A stretch of 64,000 bases of DNA, from NCBI GenBank assembly GCA_024643365.1, contig JAHENC010000002.1:207877-271876 (forward strand), in the 5' to 3' direction. Numbering within the stretch: position 1 is the stretch's first letter; every line of letters starts with the position of its first letter. Positions 40,757 through 50,750 of the stretch are shown here, piece by piece. The notes beneath the pieces are model-generated. The model saw only the letters and a program-made list of their open reading frames with translations, searched no databases and was not told where the DNA came from. The DNA comes from Crocinitomicaceae bacterium. Lineage in GTDB: Bacteria > Bacteroidota > Bacteroidia > Flavobacteriales_D > Crocinitomicaceae. A program made the position numbers and the translations under genes.

Positions 40757-43420
40757 ATGTCAAATTCATTGAAATTATCCGGACTTGAACCCCTCATTGT
40801 AAATGCGGAAAGCAACTTCATTAACATTGGTGAACGCACCAATGTTACTGGTTCCCGAGCATTTTTACGCATGATTCAGGAAGGAGATTATGAAGCAGCC
40901 GTTGCTGTTGCACGTGAGCAAGTAGAAGGTGGCGCGCAGATTATCGATATCAATATGGATGAAGGAATGATCGATGGAAAAGAAGCCATGATTCGTTTCT
41001 TAAACCTCATCGCTGCCGAACCAGATATTGCACGCGTTCCAATTATGATTGATAGTTCGAAGTGGGAAATCATTGAGGCAGGATTAAAATGTATTCAAGG
41101 CAAAGGGATTGTTAATTCAATTTCACTGAAGGAAGGTGAAGAAAAATTCATTGAACAAGCTAAAAAAATAAAGCGCTATGGCGCGGCAGTCATTGTCATG
41201 GCTTTTGACGAAAATGGTCAAGCGGATAGTTATGAGAGACGGATTGAAATTTGTCAACGCTCATACGATATCCTCACTAAAGAAGTTCTTTTCGCCAAAG
41301 ATGACATCATCTTTGACCCAAACATCTTTCCAGTTGCAACGGGAATGGAAGAACATAACAACAATGCCTTAGATTTTTTCAGGGCAACAAAATGGATCCG
41401 CACAAATCTTCCCGGAGCACATGTCAGCGGAGGCGTTTCAAATGTGTCCTTTTCCTTTCGAGGAAACAATAAAGTACGCGAAGCCATGCACTCCGCATTT
41501 CTTTATCATGCAATTGCTCACGGTATGGATATGGGAATTGTCAATCCAAGCATGCTGGAAGTATATAGCGACATTGAGCCACAACTATTAGAATTTGTTG
41601 AGGACGTATTACTAAATCGTCGACCAGATGCTACCGAGCGCTTATTAGAATTAGCTGAAACCGTTAAAGGCGATGGAAAGAAAAAAGAAATCGATTTAAG
41701 TTGGAGAAATGCATCTGTGAAAGAGCGCTTGTCTTATGCATTGGTGAAAGGACTCGTGGAATTTATCGATGAGGATGTAGAAGAATGTAGACATTTATTT
41801 GACCGACCAATTGAAGTTATCGAAGGTCCGTTGATGGATGGGATGAACACCGTCGGTGATTTGTTTGGAAGTGGTAAAATGTTTCTTCCGCAAGTAGTGA
41901 AGTCTGCAAGAGTAATGAAAAAAGCCGTGGCTTATCTACTTCCTTACATTGAAGCAGAAAAGGACGGAAAAAGTTCTTACGCAGGAAAGATCCTGATGGC
42001 CACCGTAAAAGGAGATGTGCATGACATTGGAAAAAATATAGTAGGTGTTGTACTCGCTTGTAATAATTATGAAGTGATCGACATTGGTGTCATGGTTCCG
42101 GCGGAAAAAATCATTCAAACGGCAATTGAAGAAAACGTAGATATCATTGGATTAAGTGGGCTTATCACACCTAGTTTGGATGAGATGGTTCACATGGCAA
42201 AAGAAATGGAACGCGCGGGCTTAAGTATCCCCCTTCTTATTGGAGGAGCAACAACTTCCAAGGTTCACACAGCTGTGAAAATCGATCAATATTATCAATT
42301 AGGTCAAGCGGTTCATGTACTCGATGCCTCACGCTCGGTTACGGTTGTTGAAAGTTTACTTGGACCCAAAAAAGATGCATTTATTGTAAATTTAAAAGAA
42401 GAATACAGTCGTTTGCGTGAACACCATGAAAAACATCGGGCTGCCAAGGATCTATTATCACTTGCTGATGCTAGAGCGAATAAAACTTCGCTTGATTTTT
42501 CTGATTGCAACATTGCCATCCCAAAGAAACTAGGAACCCATGAATTAACGGTTTCACTTGATAAATTAGTGCCTTATATTGACTGGACACCTTTTTTCCA
42601 GACATGGGAACTACACGGGAAATTTCCTGCCATATTAAATGATGACATTGTTGGTGTTGAGGCCACAAATCTATTCGGTGACGCTCAAAAAATGTTGGAA
42701 TCCATGGTGGGTGAATCGTGGGTAAGCGCAAAAGCAATTTTCGGAATTTATCCAGCAACGAGCATTGGCGACGACATTGAAATCACAGATTCCAGTTCCA
42801 CGGAAGAACGAATTTTCATACAACGGACTTTAAGACAGCAAACGAAAAAGGCGTTAGGACAATCGAATATTGCCTTGTCTGATTTTATTACACCGAAAGT
42901 AAGTGGGAAACAAGATTACATTGGTGCATTTGTTGTGACAACTGGCATTGGACTAGATGAACACGTGGAGAGATTTGAAAAAGATCACGACGACTACAGT
43001 TCCATCATGGTGAAAGCACTAGCCGATCGTTTAGCAGAAGCGTTGGCAGAGTATTTACATCACCTTGTTCGAACCGACTATTGGGGCTACGAAAACGAGG
43101 ATGATTTTTCCAAGGAAGAATTAATTCAAGAAAAATACCGCGGTATTCGTCCAGCTCCGGGATATCCTGCTTGTCCCGATCACTTGGAAAAAATTACGAT
43201 TTTCGATTTGCTGAACGCGACAGAATCCATCGGTGTTTCCTTAACGGAAAGTTTAGCGATGACGCCAGCATCATCCGTGAGTGGTTGGTACTTTGCGCAT
43301 CCAGATGCAAAATATTTTGGACTCGGTAAAATTACAGAGGAACAAGTTCAAAACATGGCTACACGAAAAGGCGAATCCTACGAATCAATTGCACGTTGGT
43401 ATTCTTCCGTTTTGGTTTAA
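40757..43420 (+). CDS. metH: Methionine synthase, folate/cobalamin/activation subunit (split MetH C-terminal part)
   Basis: An 887-residue protein holding the other MetH domains in order: methyltetrahydrofolate-binding barrel (about 15-280; [25 protein letters not shown]), cobalamin cap and binding domain (about 310-560; DVHDIGKN supplies the cobalt-ligating His; [25 protein letters not shown]), and SAM-binding reactivation domain (about 590-887; [31 protein letters not shown]). It transfers methyl from methyl-THF to cobalamin and on to homocysteine held by the first subunit. Co-transcribed under the riboswitch. The stop overlaps the rnhA stop on the other strand in TTAA. Confidence 0.95.
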   Translation: MSNSLKLSGLEPLIVNAESNFINIGERTNVTGSRAFLRMIQEGDYEAAVAVAREQVEGGAQIIDINMDEGMIDGKEAMIRFLNLIAAEPDIARVPIMIDSSKWEIIEAGLKCIQGKGIVNSISLKEGEEKFIEQAKKIKRYGAAVIVMAFDENGQADSYERRIEICQRSYDILTKEVLFAKDDIIFDPNIFPVATGMEEHNNNALDFFRATKWIRTNLPGAHVSGGVSNVSFSFRGNNKVREAMHSAFLYHAIAHGMDMGIVNPSMLEVYSDIEPQLLEFVEDVLLNRRPDATERLLELAETVKGDGKKKEIDLSWRNASVKERLSYALVKGLVEFIDEDVEECRHLFDRPIEVIEGPLMDGMNTVGDLFGSGKMFLPQVVKSARVMKKAVAYLLPYIEAEKDGKSSYAGKILMATVKGDVHDIGKNIVGVVLACNNYEVIDIGVMVPAEKIIQTAIEENVDIIGLSGLITPSLDEMVHMAKEMERAGLSIPLLIGGATTSKVHTAVKIDQYYQLGQAVHVLDASRSVTVVESLLGPKKDAFIVNLKEEYSRLREHHEKHRAAKDLLSLADARANKTSLDFSDCNIAIPKKLGTHELTVSLDKLVPYIDWTPFFQTWELHGKFPAILNDDIVGVEATNLFGDAQKMLESMVGESWVSAKAIFGIYPATSIGDDIEITDSSSTEERIFIQRTLRQQTKKALGQSNIALSDFITPKVSGKQDYIGAFVVTTGIGLDEHVERFEKDHDDYSSIMVKALADRLAEALAEYLHHLVRTDYWGYENEDDFSKEELIQEKYRGIRPAPGYPACPDHLEKITIFDLLNATESIGVSLTESLAMTPASSVSGWYFAHPDAKYFGLGKITEEQVQNMATRKGESYESIARWYSSVLV

Positions 43421-43878
43421 TTGGCTTCGCTTTCGAAAAAAGCATCAATAGAATGTGGCCCTTGAAGTGCAGCTTGAACAGCTAGTTCATCACATCGTTC
43501 ATTTTCTGCGTGACCTGCGTGTCCCTTTACCCAAACGAACTTTAATTTGAAGCGGCTGTGGGACTTTAGATAGCGCAGCCAAAGATCTTTGTTTTTTTTG
43601 TCCTTGAAGTCTTTTTTTACCCAACCAAAAACCCAGCCTTTGGTAATGGAATCAATGACATACTTGGAATCAGAATAAACGGTTACTGGAAATTTATCCG
43701 ATTTAATTTTCTCCAATGCCGCACATACCGCCATTAATTCCATGCGGTTGTTTGTTGTTTTTCGAAATCCTTCCGCAAGTTCTTTTCGTTGATTGCCAAA
43801 AATGAGAATTGCTCCATATCCACCAGGACCTGGATTTCCACGGGATGAACCGTCTGTGTATACTTTGATTTCTGACAT
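43417..43878 (-). CDS. rnhA: Ribonuclease HI
   Basis: A 153-residue RNase HI from the ATG at 43878 ([22 protein letters not shown]). Catalytic acids are Asp9, Glu47 (NNRMEL), Asp70 (VYSDSKYV) and Asp130 (NERCDELA), with His123 nearby. It removes RNA from RNA-DNA hybrids. The ATG at 43899 would start inside the upstream YdeI-like gene; 43878 is 2 nt after that gene's stop and matches the family. It probably forms an operon with the YdeI-like gene and ruvC. Confidence 0.96.
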   Translation of the reverse strand: MSEIKVYTDGSSRGNPGPGGYGAILIFGNQRKELAEGFRKTTNNRMELMAVCAALEKIKSDKFPVTVYSDSKYVIDSITKGWVFGWVKKDFKDKKNKDLWLRYLKSHSRFKLKFVWVKGHAGHAENERCDELAVQAALQGPHSIDAFFESEAN

Positions 43879-43880
43879 TA

Positions 43881-44489
43881 TTATTTTTTGTATTTCCAAT
43901 GAAGTGATTTCCCATCTCGCAGGTTTTCTAACATCATTTTGGTTCGCTTATTTTTGGTTTCAGACGTTTTAGAATCAAAAATCCAAGTAACGTATTCTTT
44001 TCGTTGTGACGGACTTAGTCGATCAAAACTGGCCCCTTCCTTTTGAGCATTCAAAAAGAATTCTGGGAAATCTAAACTCGTTTGTTCTGGTTTATCAATA
44101 GCTTGAGATTTTTTCTGAACAGTGACACCTTTTTCAGATAATTCAATAGCATGTAGAATATAAGTTATTAAGAGTTCTCGTTCGGGTAATTGTGAAACTG
44201 TTGTAATCTTACCTAAACTTCCCATAGCTGTTTTTCCAACCTGTTCTAATATATGATGTGGATCTGACATTTGAGCTCCTAACCAAAATCCAAAAGAACA
44301 ATGGTTTTTAAACGCACTGAAGGAACAAATTATTTTGCCATTAAAGGTATAATTTGGGAAACTCCACTTCCATGTTTCCTCTAATTCAGGATGTGCTTCC
44401 TGAATGATGGATCTCATTTCCTGTAGAATGGGACGAGCGAAATCCGCTGATTTTTCTATAAACGCATCGACACGAGAATCTTGAATCAT
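43881..44489 (-). CDS. DUF1801/YdeI-like (OmpD-associated family) protein
   Basis: A 202-residue protein with an N-terminal YdhG/DUF1801 domain (about 15-115; LEETWKWSFPNYTFNGKIICSFSAFKNHCSFGFW) and a C-terminal bacteriocin-protection/YdeI-type helical tail (FDRLSPSQRKEYVTWIFDSKTSETKNKRTKMML). The biochemical role is not known. It sits between ruvC (3 nt) and rnhA (2 nt), so it is certainly in their operon. Confidence 0.85.
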   Translation of the reverse strand: MIQDSRVDAFIEKSADFARPILQEMRSIIQEAHPELEETWKWSFPNYTFNGKIICSFSAFKNHCSFGFWLGAQMSDPHHILEQVGKTAMGSLGKITTVSQLPERELLITYILHAIELSEKGVTVQKKSQAIDKPEQTSLDFPEFFLNAQKEGASFDRLSPSQRKEYVTWIFDSKTSETKNKRTKMMLENLRDGKSLHWKYKK

Positions 44490-44492
44490 GAC

Positions 44493-45053
44493 TTATTTAG
44501 ATTTCAAACGCTTAGGATTCTCACTCAAAAATGCTGTCCATGAATCACCTTTTGATTTATTGTGTTCTCCGATTCCTTTGGAAAAATGATGACATACAGC
44601 AGCTGCTAATCCATCCGTGGCATCCAAGTATTTAGGCATATCTTGAAAATTCAATAGTTTTTGAAGCATGGAAGCTACTTGTTCTTTTGAAGCTGCACCG
44701 CTTCCAGTTATGGATTGCTTAATTCTTCTTGGAGTATATTCCTCGAAAGGAATATTGTGGTTCAAACAGGCTGCAATCGCGACACCCTGTGCGCGTCCAA
44801 GCTTTAACATGGATTGCACATTCTTTCCGAAAAAAGGCGCTTCAATCGCCATTTCATCCGGTTTATACTCAGCGATGAGACCGTTTAAACGATCAAGAAT
44901 TCGTTTTAATTTATCCGGATGATTCGACAACTTATTCAATTGGATGACGCCAAAATTCAGCATGTGAAGTTGGTTCTTTTTCACATGAATGAGTCCATAT
45001 CCCATTACCGTAGTTCCGGGATCAATTCCAAGAATAATCTTGTCTTCCGTCAT
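44493..45053 (-). CDS. ruvC: Holliday junction resolvase RuvC
   Basis: A 186-residue RuvC from the ATG at 45053: Asp11 in GIDPGTTVMGYG, Glu in EAPFFGKN, and the C-terminal acids in DATDGLAAAVCHH. It cuts Holliday junctions made by RecA-type recombination, with RuvAB. An ATG at 45083 would add ten residues before the family start. ruvA and ruvB are not in the window. First gene of a ruvC - ydeI-like - rnhA operon. Confidence 0.96.
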   Translation of the reverse strand: MTEDKIILGIDPGTTVMGYGLIHVKKNQLHMLNFGVIQLNKLSNHPDKLKRILDRLNGLIAEYKPDEMAIEAPFFGKNVQSMLKLGRAQGVAIAACLNHNIPFEEYTPRRIKQSITGSGAASKEQVASMLQKLLNFQDMPKYLDATDGLAAAVCHHFSKGIGEHNKSKGDSWTAFLSENPKRLKSK

Positions 45054-45129
45054 TTTATTCAATTCGGGTTTAAAGCTAGTCAATGTTTAGAAAAGAAGTG
45101 AAGTCCGTGTGAAAATCCTTTTAAGTGGA

Positions 45130-45852
45130 TTAATTAGCTGAGGAAATGTTATCCTCCTCCACGAGGGCATCACCTCGCATACGCAACAACAATTGAATCA
45201 GTGCAATGACATCCTTTTCACAATAGATTCGAATTCGATCTAGGTCGTTTTCCTCGTAATATACTCGAGCGACATCCGCACCAGAAATATCATCTTTGGG
45301 AGTGGGAATTTTAAAAACATGACACAATAAAGCCAAAGAAGTGAAAGCCTTGTAATCTCCAAACTTCCATAGTTCTAACGTATCTAAATGATTGATTTCC
45401 CACGGTTTTTTACCCGCAATATCTAAAATGCCTGGAAGAGAAATCCCATTAATGAGCATGCGTCGACAGATGTATGGGATATCAAATTCCTTGGAGTTAT
45501 GTCCACAAATTACATGATACGTTGTGTTGTAATGCTCTTCCAATAACTTTTTAAATTGTCGAAGCAGAGTTTCTTCATCCTCATGGGCATAGGATTTCAA
45601 ACGAATGGTTTTACCAGTGGAGGTTTCTCGAACCATTCCAACCGAAATACACACGATTTTTCCAAACTCAGCAAGTATCCCTCCCTTTTCATTGTAAATC
45701 ATTTCAATATTCTTCTCCGGATTTACTTGAAATCGATTCTTCGCGTAAAAAAGCTCTTGTCCCTTTTCGTCTAAGTCTTGGTATTGATAAATTTGAGGTA
45801 CTGTTTCAATGTCCAAAAAGAGAACTTTGTCAAACTGAATTCGTGAAAGCAT
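45130..45852 (-). CDS. DEDD-type 3'-5' exonuclease (PolB-like RNase H fold)
   Basis: A 240-residue single-domain exonuclease. Exo motifs: FLDIETVP (12-19), CGHNSKEFDIP (about 136-146) and YCEKDVIALIQ near the C terminus, giving the four acidic residues D, E, D, D. It resembles the proofreading domain of family B polymerases without the polymerase, a group found widely in Bacteroidota and annotated only as 3'-5' exonuclease. It lies 76 nt upstream of ruvC on the same strand, so a role in DNA repair is plausible but not shown. Confidence 0.88.
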   Translation of the reverse strand: MLSRIQFDKVLFLDIETVPQIYQYQDLDEKGQELFYAKNRFQVNPEKNIEMIYNEKGGILAEFGKIVCISVGMVRETSTGKTIRLKSYAHEDEETLLRQFKKLLEEHYNTTYHVICGHNSKEFDIPYICRRMLINGISLPGILDIAGKKPWEINHLDTLELWKFGDYKAFTSLALLCHVFKIPTPKDDISGADVARVYYEENDLDRIRIYCEKDVIALIQLLLRMRGDALVEEDNISSAN

Positions 45853-45932
45853 AGTCTATGATTTATATGATGAATATAGTTGAAAATGTTGATTAATCGG
45901 AGTAAAAACGTCAAATTTGCTAAAATTGATAT

Positions 45933-46412
45933 ATGTCCGAGCAAATAATCATTTCTGGCGAAACGAAACAAGCAAAATATGAAGCATTATTGCCTCAGAT
46001 TTTTGCTTTAACAGAATCTGAGTCTTCATGGATTGCGAATTTGGCCAATACTTCTGCGGCATTGAAGGAAACGTTTGGATTCTTTTGGGTTGGGTTTTAT
46101 TTAGTTGAAACCGAAGTGCTCGTTTTAGGTCCGTTTCAAGGTCCCGTTGCTTGCACTCGTATTTCCTTTGGAAAGGGCGTTTGCGGTGCTTCATGGGAGC
46201 AAAAAAATGCGATTCTAGTGCCGGACGTAGAGGCTTTTCCTGGACACATCGCCTGCAGTTCTTTGTCCAAAAGTGAAGTGGTGGTTCCATTATTGAAGGC
46301 CGGCGAAGTCATTGGTGTACTCGATGTAGACGGTGACAAGTTGAATGACTTCGATGAAGTGGATGTCAAATTTTTAACTCAACTTTGTACATGGCTCGTA
46401 TCCTTGCATTAA
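45933..46412 (+). CDS. msrC: Free methionine-(R)-sulfoxide reductase (GAF domain)
   Basis: A 159-residue single GAF domain with the three cysteines used by fRMsr: Cys74 (ACTRI), Cys84 (GVCG) and Cys108 (HIACSS), each ten below the E. coli positions 84, 94 and 118. It reduces free methionine-R-sulfoxide with thioredoxin as electron donor. Other signatures: WVGFYLVE, GPFQGPVAC, VVVPLLKAGEVIGVLDVD. Its 3' end overlaps the next lipoprotein gene by 22 nt, so the two are co-transcribed. Confidence 0.94.
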   Translation: MSEQIIISGETKQAKYEALLPQIFALTESESSWIANLANTSAALKETFGFFWVGFYLVETEVLVLGPFQGPVACTRISFGKGVCGASWEQKNAILVPDVEAFPGHIACSSLSKSEVVVPLLKAGEVIGVLDVDGDKLNDFDEVDVKFLTQLCTWLVSLH

Positions 46413-47914
46413 TTTGTTCCATTTTCCTTGTTGTTTCCTGTGGTCAAATCGGGACCATTTCAGGTGGGCCAAAGGATGAAATTGCACCACAAATTACCTC
46501 TTCCAATTTAACAGATAAACAATTAAACTTTTCTGAAAAAGTCATTGAATTTACCTTTGATGAATACATCGACTTGAATAAAGCTTCAGAACAAATCGTT
46601 CTTGTACCTGCGGATTCAAAACTTCAAAGTAAATTAACGAAAAAAACACTTTCCATTTCGTTAGAGGATTCGCTGCAGAAGAACACGACTTATACCCTTT
46701 ATTTGAATGCTGCCGTGAAAGATGTAACAGAGGGTAACGATTCCCTCATGAAATTCACTTTTTCTACGGGTAAAGTAATTGATTCACTTTCATTACATGT
46801 TCGAATGTTCGATGCGTTTTCGAAAGAATGGAATTCGAAAGTCACTGTCGGACTTTATCCAAATTTTGAGGATGAGAGTCCACGTTATTTTACACAAAGT
46901 CAATCCAATGGCGTCGCACACTTCGAAGCCTTGCGTCCTGGAAGATATTTTGTAAAGGCATTTACCGACAAAAACCAAGATTTACGCATTCAACAATCCG
47001 AAATCCAGGGCTATAATTGGGATGCAATAACCCTTGATTCTGAGTTTACAGATACAATCCTTCTACCAATTTCTCTTCCCATTCAAGTAGACAAGGTGAA
47101 AAATGCGCGATTGATCCCTCCGGGAATCATTGGCGTTCATGTTCCAACAGATTTCGATCGATCGAACATCCAATTAAATGGACAAACATGCGACATCAAT
47201 CAGTATATTGGCAGAGGTGAGGACAGTTTATTGATTTCAATTGGCGAAGTGAAAGAAATTGATTTGAAACTCATCATCGCAGGAGATACTATTCTACTTC
47301 GAAATACACCAAAACAACAAGCGGCCAAAGTCACCACTCAAATGATCGATAAAGAAGGGAAGCAAGATCGATTTTTTCTTACATGTTCCGATTTCATTCA
47401 ATGGTTAGACACAAGTAAAATCACATTGAGGGATTTGGCGGATAGCAGTCTTGTAGCATTTGATGTGGAATTCTTGGCTAATGAATTCCAAATCCGACCG
47501 AAAAAATTCGCAAAAAACTACCAATTATCCCTTGCCGATGGTGCAATTCTCGGAAAGACAAAAAATGTTTCCAGTAAATTTCAAAAGGAAATCGAATGGA
47601 AGCAGGATCGAGACTTTGGTGATTTAACTATTCAATTATCTGATACGGTTTCCGCAGGAATCGTCCAGATCCTTCAAAAAAACCAAGTGATTCGGACAGT
47701 ACTTTTTAATGAGATAGATAAAATAAACCTTCCCGATTTAGTGCCTGGTGAATATACTTTTAAAGTGATTTTCGACCGCAACAAGAATGGTAAATGGGAT
47801 CCAATTTTACCGAATACCAAAACATTAGCAGAGGAAGTTTTGTTATTCAATACACCAGTAAAAATACGAGCAAATTGGGAGGTAGAAGTCAACTTTGACC
47901 TCCACTCTAATTAA
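46391..47914 (+). CDS. Ig-like (Big_5) domain lipoprotein
   Basis: About 507 residues from the ATG at 46391 (MARILALICSIFLVVSCGQIG, lipobox VVSC). Directly after the Cys it has TISGGPKDEIAPQI, a conserved opening of this Bacteroidota family, then a Big_5-type Ig domain (about 36-125; TFDEYIDLNK, KNTTYTLYLNAAVKDVTEGN). Beta-rich repeats follow (PGRYFVKAFTDKNQDLR, PGEYTFKVIFDRNKNGKWD; the last resembles a Ca-binding DxNxNG loop). Probably an outer-membrane lipoprotein of unknown function. It overlaps msrC by 22 nt and precedes the DUF2911 gene by 26 nt. Confidence 0.85.
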   Translation: MARILALICSIFLVVSCGQIGTISGGPKDEIAPQITSSNLTDKQLNFSEKVIEFTFDEYIDLNKASEQIVLVPADSKLQSKLTKKTLSISLEDSLQKNTTYTLYLNAAVKDVTEGNDSLMKFTFSTGKVIDSLSLHVRMFDAFSKEWNSKVTVGLYPNFEDESPRYFTQSQSNGVAHFEALRPGRYFVKAFTDKNQDLRIQQSEIQGYNWDAITLDSEFTDTILLPISLPIQVDKVKNARLIPPGIIGVHVPTDFDRSNIQLNGQTCDINQYIGRGEDSLLISIGEVKEIDLKLIIAGDTILLRNTPKQQAAKVTTQMIDKEGKQDRFFLTCSDFIQWLDTSKITLRDLADSSLVAFDVEFLANEFQIRPKKFAKNYQLSLADGAILGKTKNVSSKFQKEIEWKQDRDFGDLTIQLSDTVSAGIVQILQKNQVIRTVLFNEIDKINLPDLVPGEYTFKVIFDRNKNGKWDPILPNTKTLAEEVLLFNTPVKIRANWEVEVNFDLHSN

Positions 47915-47940
47915 CCTTAACATTAACATAAACGAAAAAT

Positions 47941-48792
47941 ATGAAAAAATTAATTCTTAGTAGTTTCGTGTGTATCTCTTTGTTTACACAAGCACAAGTA
48001 CAAACACCTAAGGCAAGTCCTGTAGCAAAAATTGAACAACGCGCTGGACTTACCGACATTACAATCAGTTACTCACGTCCGGCAGTAAATGGACGTAAAA
48101 TTTTTGGTGAGTTAATTCCATTTGGAGTACGCTGGAGATTGGGAGCAAATGAAAACACCAAAATCACTACAAGTGATGTCTTGATCTTTGGCTCGGACAC
48201 TTTGCAAGCTGGAACATATGCACTATTCGCTACACCGAATCAAGATAGTTGGGTAATCGATTTTTACACGGAAACAACAAATTGGGGCTTACCTGAAAAA
48301 TGGGAGACTTCGAAGGTAGCATTAACAGTAAATGCGAAAGTTAAGAAAATGCCAATTGTTACCGAAAACCTCAGTATTTCGCTTGACAACATGGAATTTA
48401 ACAGCGCTGTTTTATCCATCACTTGGGATAAAACACAAATCTCTCTTCCATTTACTTTAAGCACGAAAGAAAAAGTTTTAGCAAGTATTGAAAAAGTGCT
48501 TTCGGCAAGTGTTGTCACTGCAAACGATTATAATCAAGCAGCGAGTTATTACTTCACAGAACAAATTGACATGAAAAAAGCCCTTGAATGGTCCACGAAA
48601 GCGGTGGAGATGAAGGGAGTGAGTGCTTATTGGATGACCAGATTAAAATCCCAATTACAAGCGGCAAATGGTGATATCAAAGGAGCGATTGAAACAGCAA
48701 AAATTTCTTTAGCAGAAGCAGAGAAGGACGGCGATCAAAACTATGTTAAAATGAATCAATTATCCATTGAAGAGTGGAGTAAAAAGAAATAA
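47941..48792 (+). CDS. DUF2911-domain secreted protein
   Basis: A 283-residue protein with signal peptide (1-19, ending TQAQV) and a DUF2911 domain (about 25-165; ITISYSRPAVNGRKIFGELIPFGVRWRLGANENTKI, AGTYALFATP). The C-terminal 100 residues look like TPR helices (DYNQAASYYFTEQIDMKKALEWSTKAVEM). DUF2911 proteins are common in Bacteroidota and have no assigned function. The EamA transporter starts 2 nt after its stop. Confidence 0.87.
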   Translation: MKKLILSSFVCISLFTQAQVQTPKASPVAKIEQRAGLTDITISYSRPAVNGRKIFGELIPFGVRWRLGANENTKITTSDVLIFGSDTLQAGTYALFATPNQDSWVIDFYTETTNWGLPEKWETSKVALTVNAKVKKMPIVTENLSISLDNMEFNSAVLSITWDKTQISLPFTLSTKEKVLASIEKVLSASVVTANDYNQAASYYFTEQIDMKKALEWSTKAVEMKGVSAYWMTRLKSQLQAANGDIKGAIETAKISLAEAEKDGDQNYVKMNQLSIEEWSKKK

Positions 48793-48794
48793 CA

Positions 48795-49712
48795 TTGTTC
48801 CAAAAGTACCGCTATCACATTTGGTTACATGTGATTATTTTCATGTGGGGATTTACCGGAATACTTGGTAAACTGATTCACTTAGATGCCGTCATTATTG
48901 TATGGTACAGAGTAATTATTGCCGCTTTGTTCCTTGTGTTTTACTTCATTTGGATGAAAAAATCCTTTTCATTTCCATTGAAGCATGCATGGAAAATTAT
49001 TCTGGTTGGAATGATTGTCGCCGGACATTGGATGACCTTTTATTACAGCATCCAATTATCCACAGCATCCCTCGGGATTTTGTGCCTATCCACCACAACT
49101 TTACATGTCACCTGGATAGAACCGATTGTCATGAAGCGAAAATTTTCTTGGATGGAGTTCCTCTTTGGACTTCTTGTGATTTTTGGGATTTACTTCGTGG
49201 CGCATGATTTCAATGAGACCGAAAAAACTGCCTTGTATTTTGGACTTGTATCTGCATTGCTTGCTGCGTGTTTTTCCGTTTTTAATGGGCGATTGGCGCA
49301 AGATGTAGAATCAGCTCATATTACTTTGTATGAACTCATCACAGGCATTGTCTTTATAAGCTTCGTACTCGGATTCAGTGGAAAGTTAAACGCTTCAAAG
49401 TTAAGCATTACATTGTCAGATGGATTGTGGTTATTGTTTCTAGGAATTGTATGTACGTCCTTTGCCTTTTTAATGACCATTGAAATAGTTAAAAGACTTG
49501 GTGCGTTTACTGTTTCCTTAAGTATCAATCTAGAACCAGTTTACACGATCATCTTGGCGATTTTCATTTTAAAAGAACATAAATTATTGAATATTAACTT
49601 TTACCTAGGATCGTTGATCATCATATTAGTAGTAATTGCTAATGGTCTGTATAAGAATTGGCTGAACAACACCGAACAAAAAACAAAAATGACAGAAAAT
49701 GGAATATACTAA
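48795..49712 (+). CDS. EamA/DMT-family transporter
   Basis: A 305-residue permease with about ten hydrophobic helices in two EamA repeats; typical phrases are FMWGFTGILGKL (16-27) and SINLEPVYTIILAIFILKE. DMT proteins export or import small metabolites such as amino acids; the substrate is unknown. The start is a TTG at 48795, 2 nt after the DUF2911 stop; the first ATG is inside helix 1, so TTG fits better. The 3' end overlaps the aldo/keto reductase start by 14 nt. Confidence 0.88.
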   Translation: MFQKYRYHIWLHVIIFMWGFTGILGKLIHLDAVIIVWYRVIIAALFLVFYFIWMKKSFSFPLKHAWKIILVGMIVAGHWMTFYYSIQLSTASLGILCLSTTTLHVTWIEPIVMKRKFSWMEFLFGLLVIFGIYFVAHDFNETEKTALYFGLVSALLAACFSVFNGRLAQDVESAHITLYELITGIVFISFVLGFSGKLNASKLSITLSDGLWLLFLGIVCTSFAFLMTIEIVKRLGAFTVSLSINLEPVYTIILAIFILKEHKLLNINFYLGSLIIILVVIANGLYKNWLNNTEQKTKMTENGIY

Positions 49713-50682
49713 TCTTGGAAAATCCGGCTTACAAATTAGCCGACTTTCACTGGGTTCATGGTTAACCTTTGGGAAGCAAATTGGCGATGATGTCGCTGAA
49801 AGACTCATGGACATCGCTTATGAAAACGGTATTAATTTCTTTGATAACGCCGAGATTTATGCGCGTGGAAGAAGTGAAGAAGTGATGGGCGCAATTCTGA
49901 AAAAGAAAAATTGGACGAGAGACAGTTACATTGTCAGTAGCAAAGTGTTTTTTGGAAATGGCGGACAACTTCCAACGCAAAAAGGTTTAAGCCGCAAACA
50001 CATTGTTGAAGCGTGCGAACAAGCATTGAATCGTTTTCAATTAGACTATTTAGATTTGTTTTTATGTCACCGTCCAGATAAACAGACGCCAATTGAAGAA
50101 ACAGTTTGGTCCATGCATCAGCTCATTATGCAAGGGAAAATCTTGTATTGGGGAACTTCGGAATGGAGTGCACAAGAAATAATGGAAGCACATATGTTCG
50201 CGAAACAAAACCACCTCATCGGTCCAATTGTCGAGCAACCGGAGTACAACATGTTCACGCGTCAAAAAGTCGAAGTTGAATTTTCTCAAGTTTATAAGAC
50301 AGTAGGACTTGGAACAACTATTTGGTCTCCGTTAGCTAGTGGAATATTAAGCGGGAAATACAATAAAGACTTTCCTAATGATACTAGACTAGGAATGGAA
50401 GGAATGGATTGGCTAAAAGAAAAAAACCTAACCGCAGAACGCATTGATGTTGTAAAAAAACTAAGTGCATTGGCAACAGATTTAGATATGACTTTACCTG
50501 TTCTAGGACTTGCTTGGTGTTTGAAAAATCCAAATGTGAGTACCGTTATTTTGGGGGCAAGTAAAGAGTACCAATTAACCGAGAATTTAAAATCACTTGA
50601 AGCCAAAGAAAAACTCACCGCAGAAGTGATGGAAGAAATTGAGTTGATCCTATCAAATAAACCGATTCATCCGGATCATTAA
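49699..50682 (+). CDS. Aldo/keto reductase (Kv-beta/YghZ-like)
   Basis: A 327-residue TIM-barrel oxidoreductase. Catalytic Tyr in FDNAEIYARG, Lys in VSSKVF, His in LFLCHRPD and NADP-binding GASKEYQLTENL near the C terminus. The closest group in pattern is AKR6, the voltage-gated potassium channel beta-subunit/YghZ type. It reduces aldehydes, probably methylglyoxal-like compounds; substrate is inferred. The ATG lies inside the 3' end of the EamA gene, so translation is probably coupled. Confidence 0.9.
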   Translation: MEYTNLGKSGLQISRLSLGSWLTFGKQIGDDVAERLMDIAYENGINFFDNAEIYARGRSEEVMGAILKKKNWTRDSYIVSSKVFFGNGGQLPTQKGLSRKHIVEACEQALNRFQLDYLDLFLCHRPDKQTPIEETVWSMHQLIMQGKILYWGTSEWSAQEIMEAHMFAKQNHLIGPIVEQPEYNMFTRQKVEVEFSQVYKTVGLGTTIWSPLASGILSGKYNKDFPNDTRLGMEGMDWLKEKNLTAERIDVVKKLSALATDLDMTLPVLGLAWCLKNPNVSTVILGASKEYQLTENLKSLEAKEKLTAEVMEEIELILSNKPIHPDH

Positions 50683-50698
50683 TAAACAATTTTTAAAA

Positions 50699-50730
50699 TT
50701 GGATGTTAGTCCTTTAAATCACTAATTTTG
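50699..50730 (+). promoter_or_regulatory. Promoter for the ferredoxin-NADP reductase gene (TTG-N21-TAATTTTG)
   Basis: TTG at 50699-50701 and TAATTTTG at 50723-50730, with the ATG 20 nt downstream. Confidence 0.55.
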
Positions 50731-50750
50731 CCCAGCATTATTTCAGAAGC

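Noticed and set aside
49056..49064. Perfect DnaA box TTATCCACA
   Set aside because: Single copy inside the EamA transporter coding sequence, 12 kb from dnaA, with no neighbouring boxes or AT-rich stretch; expected by chance.
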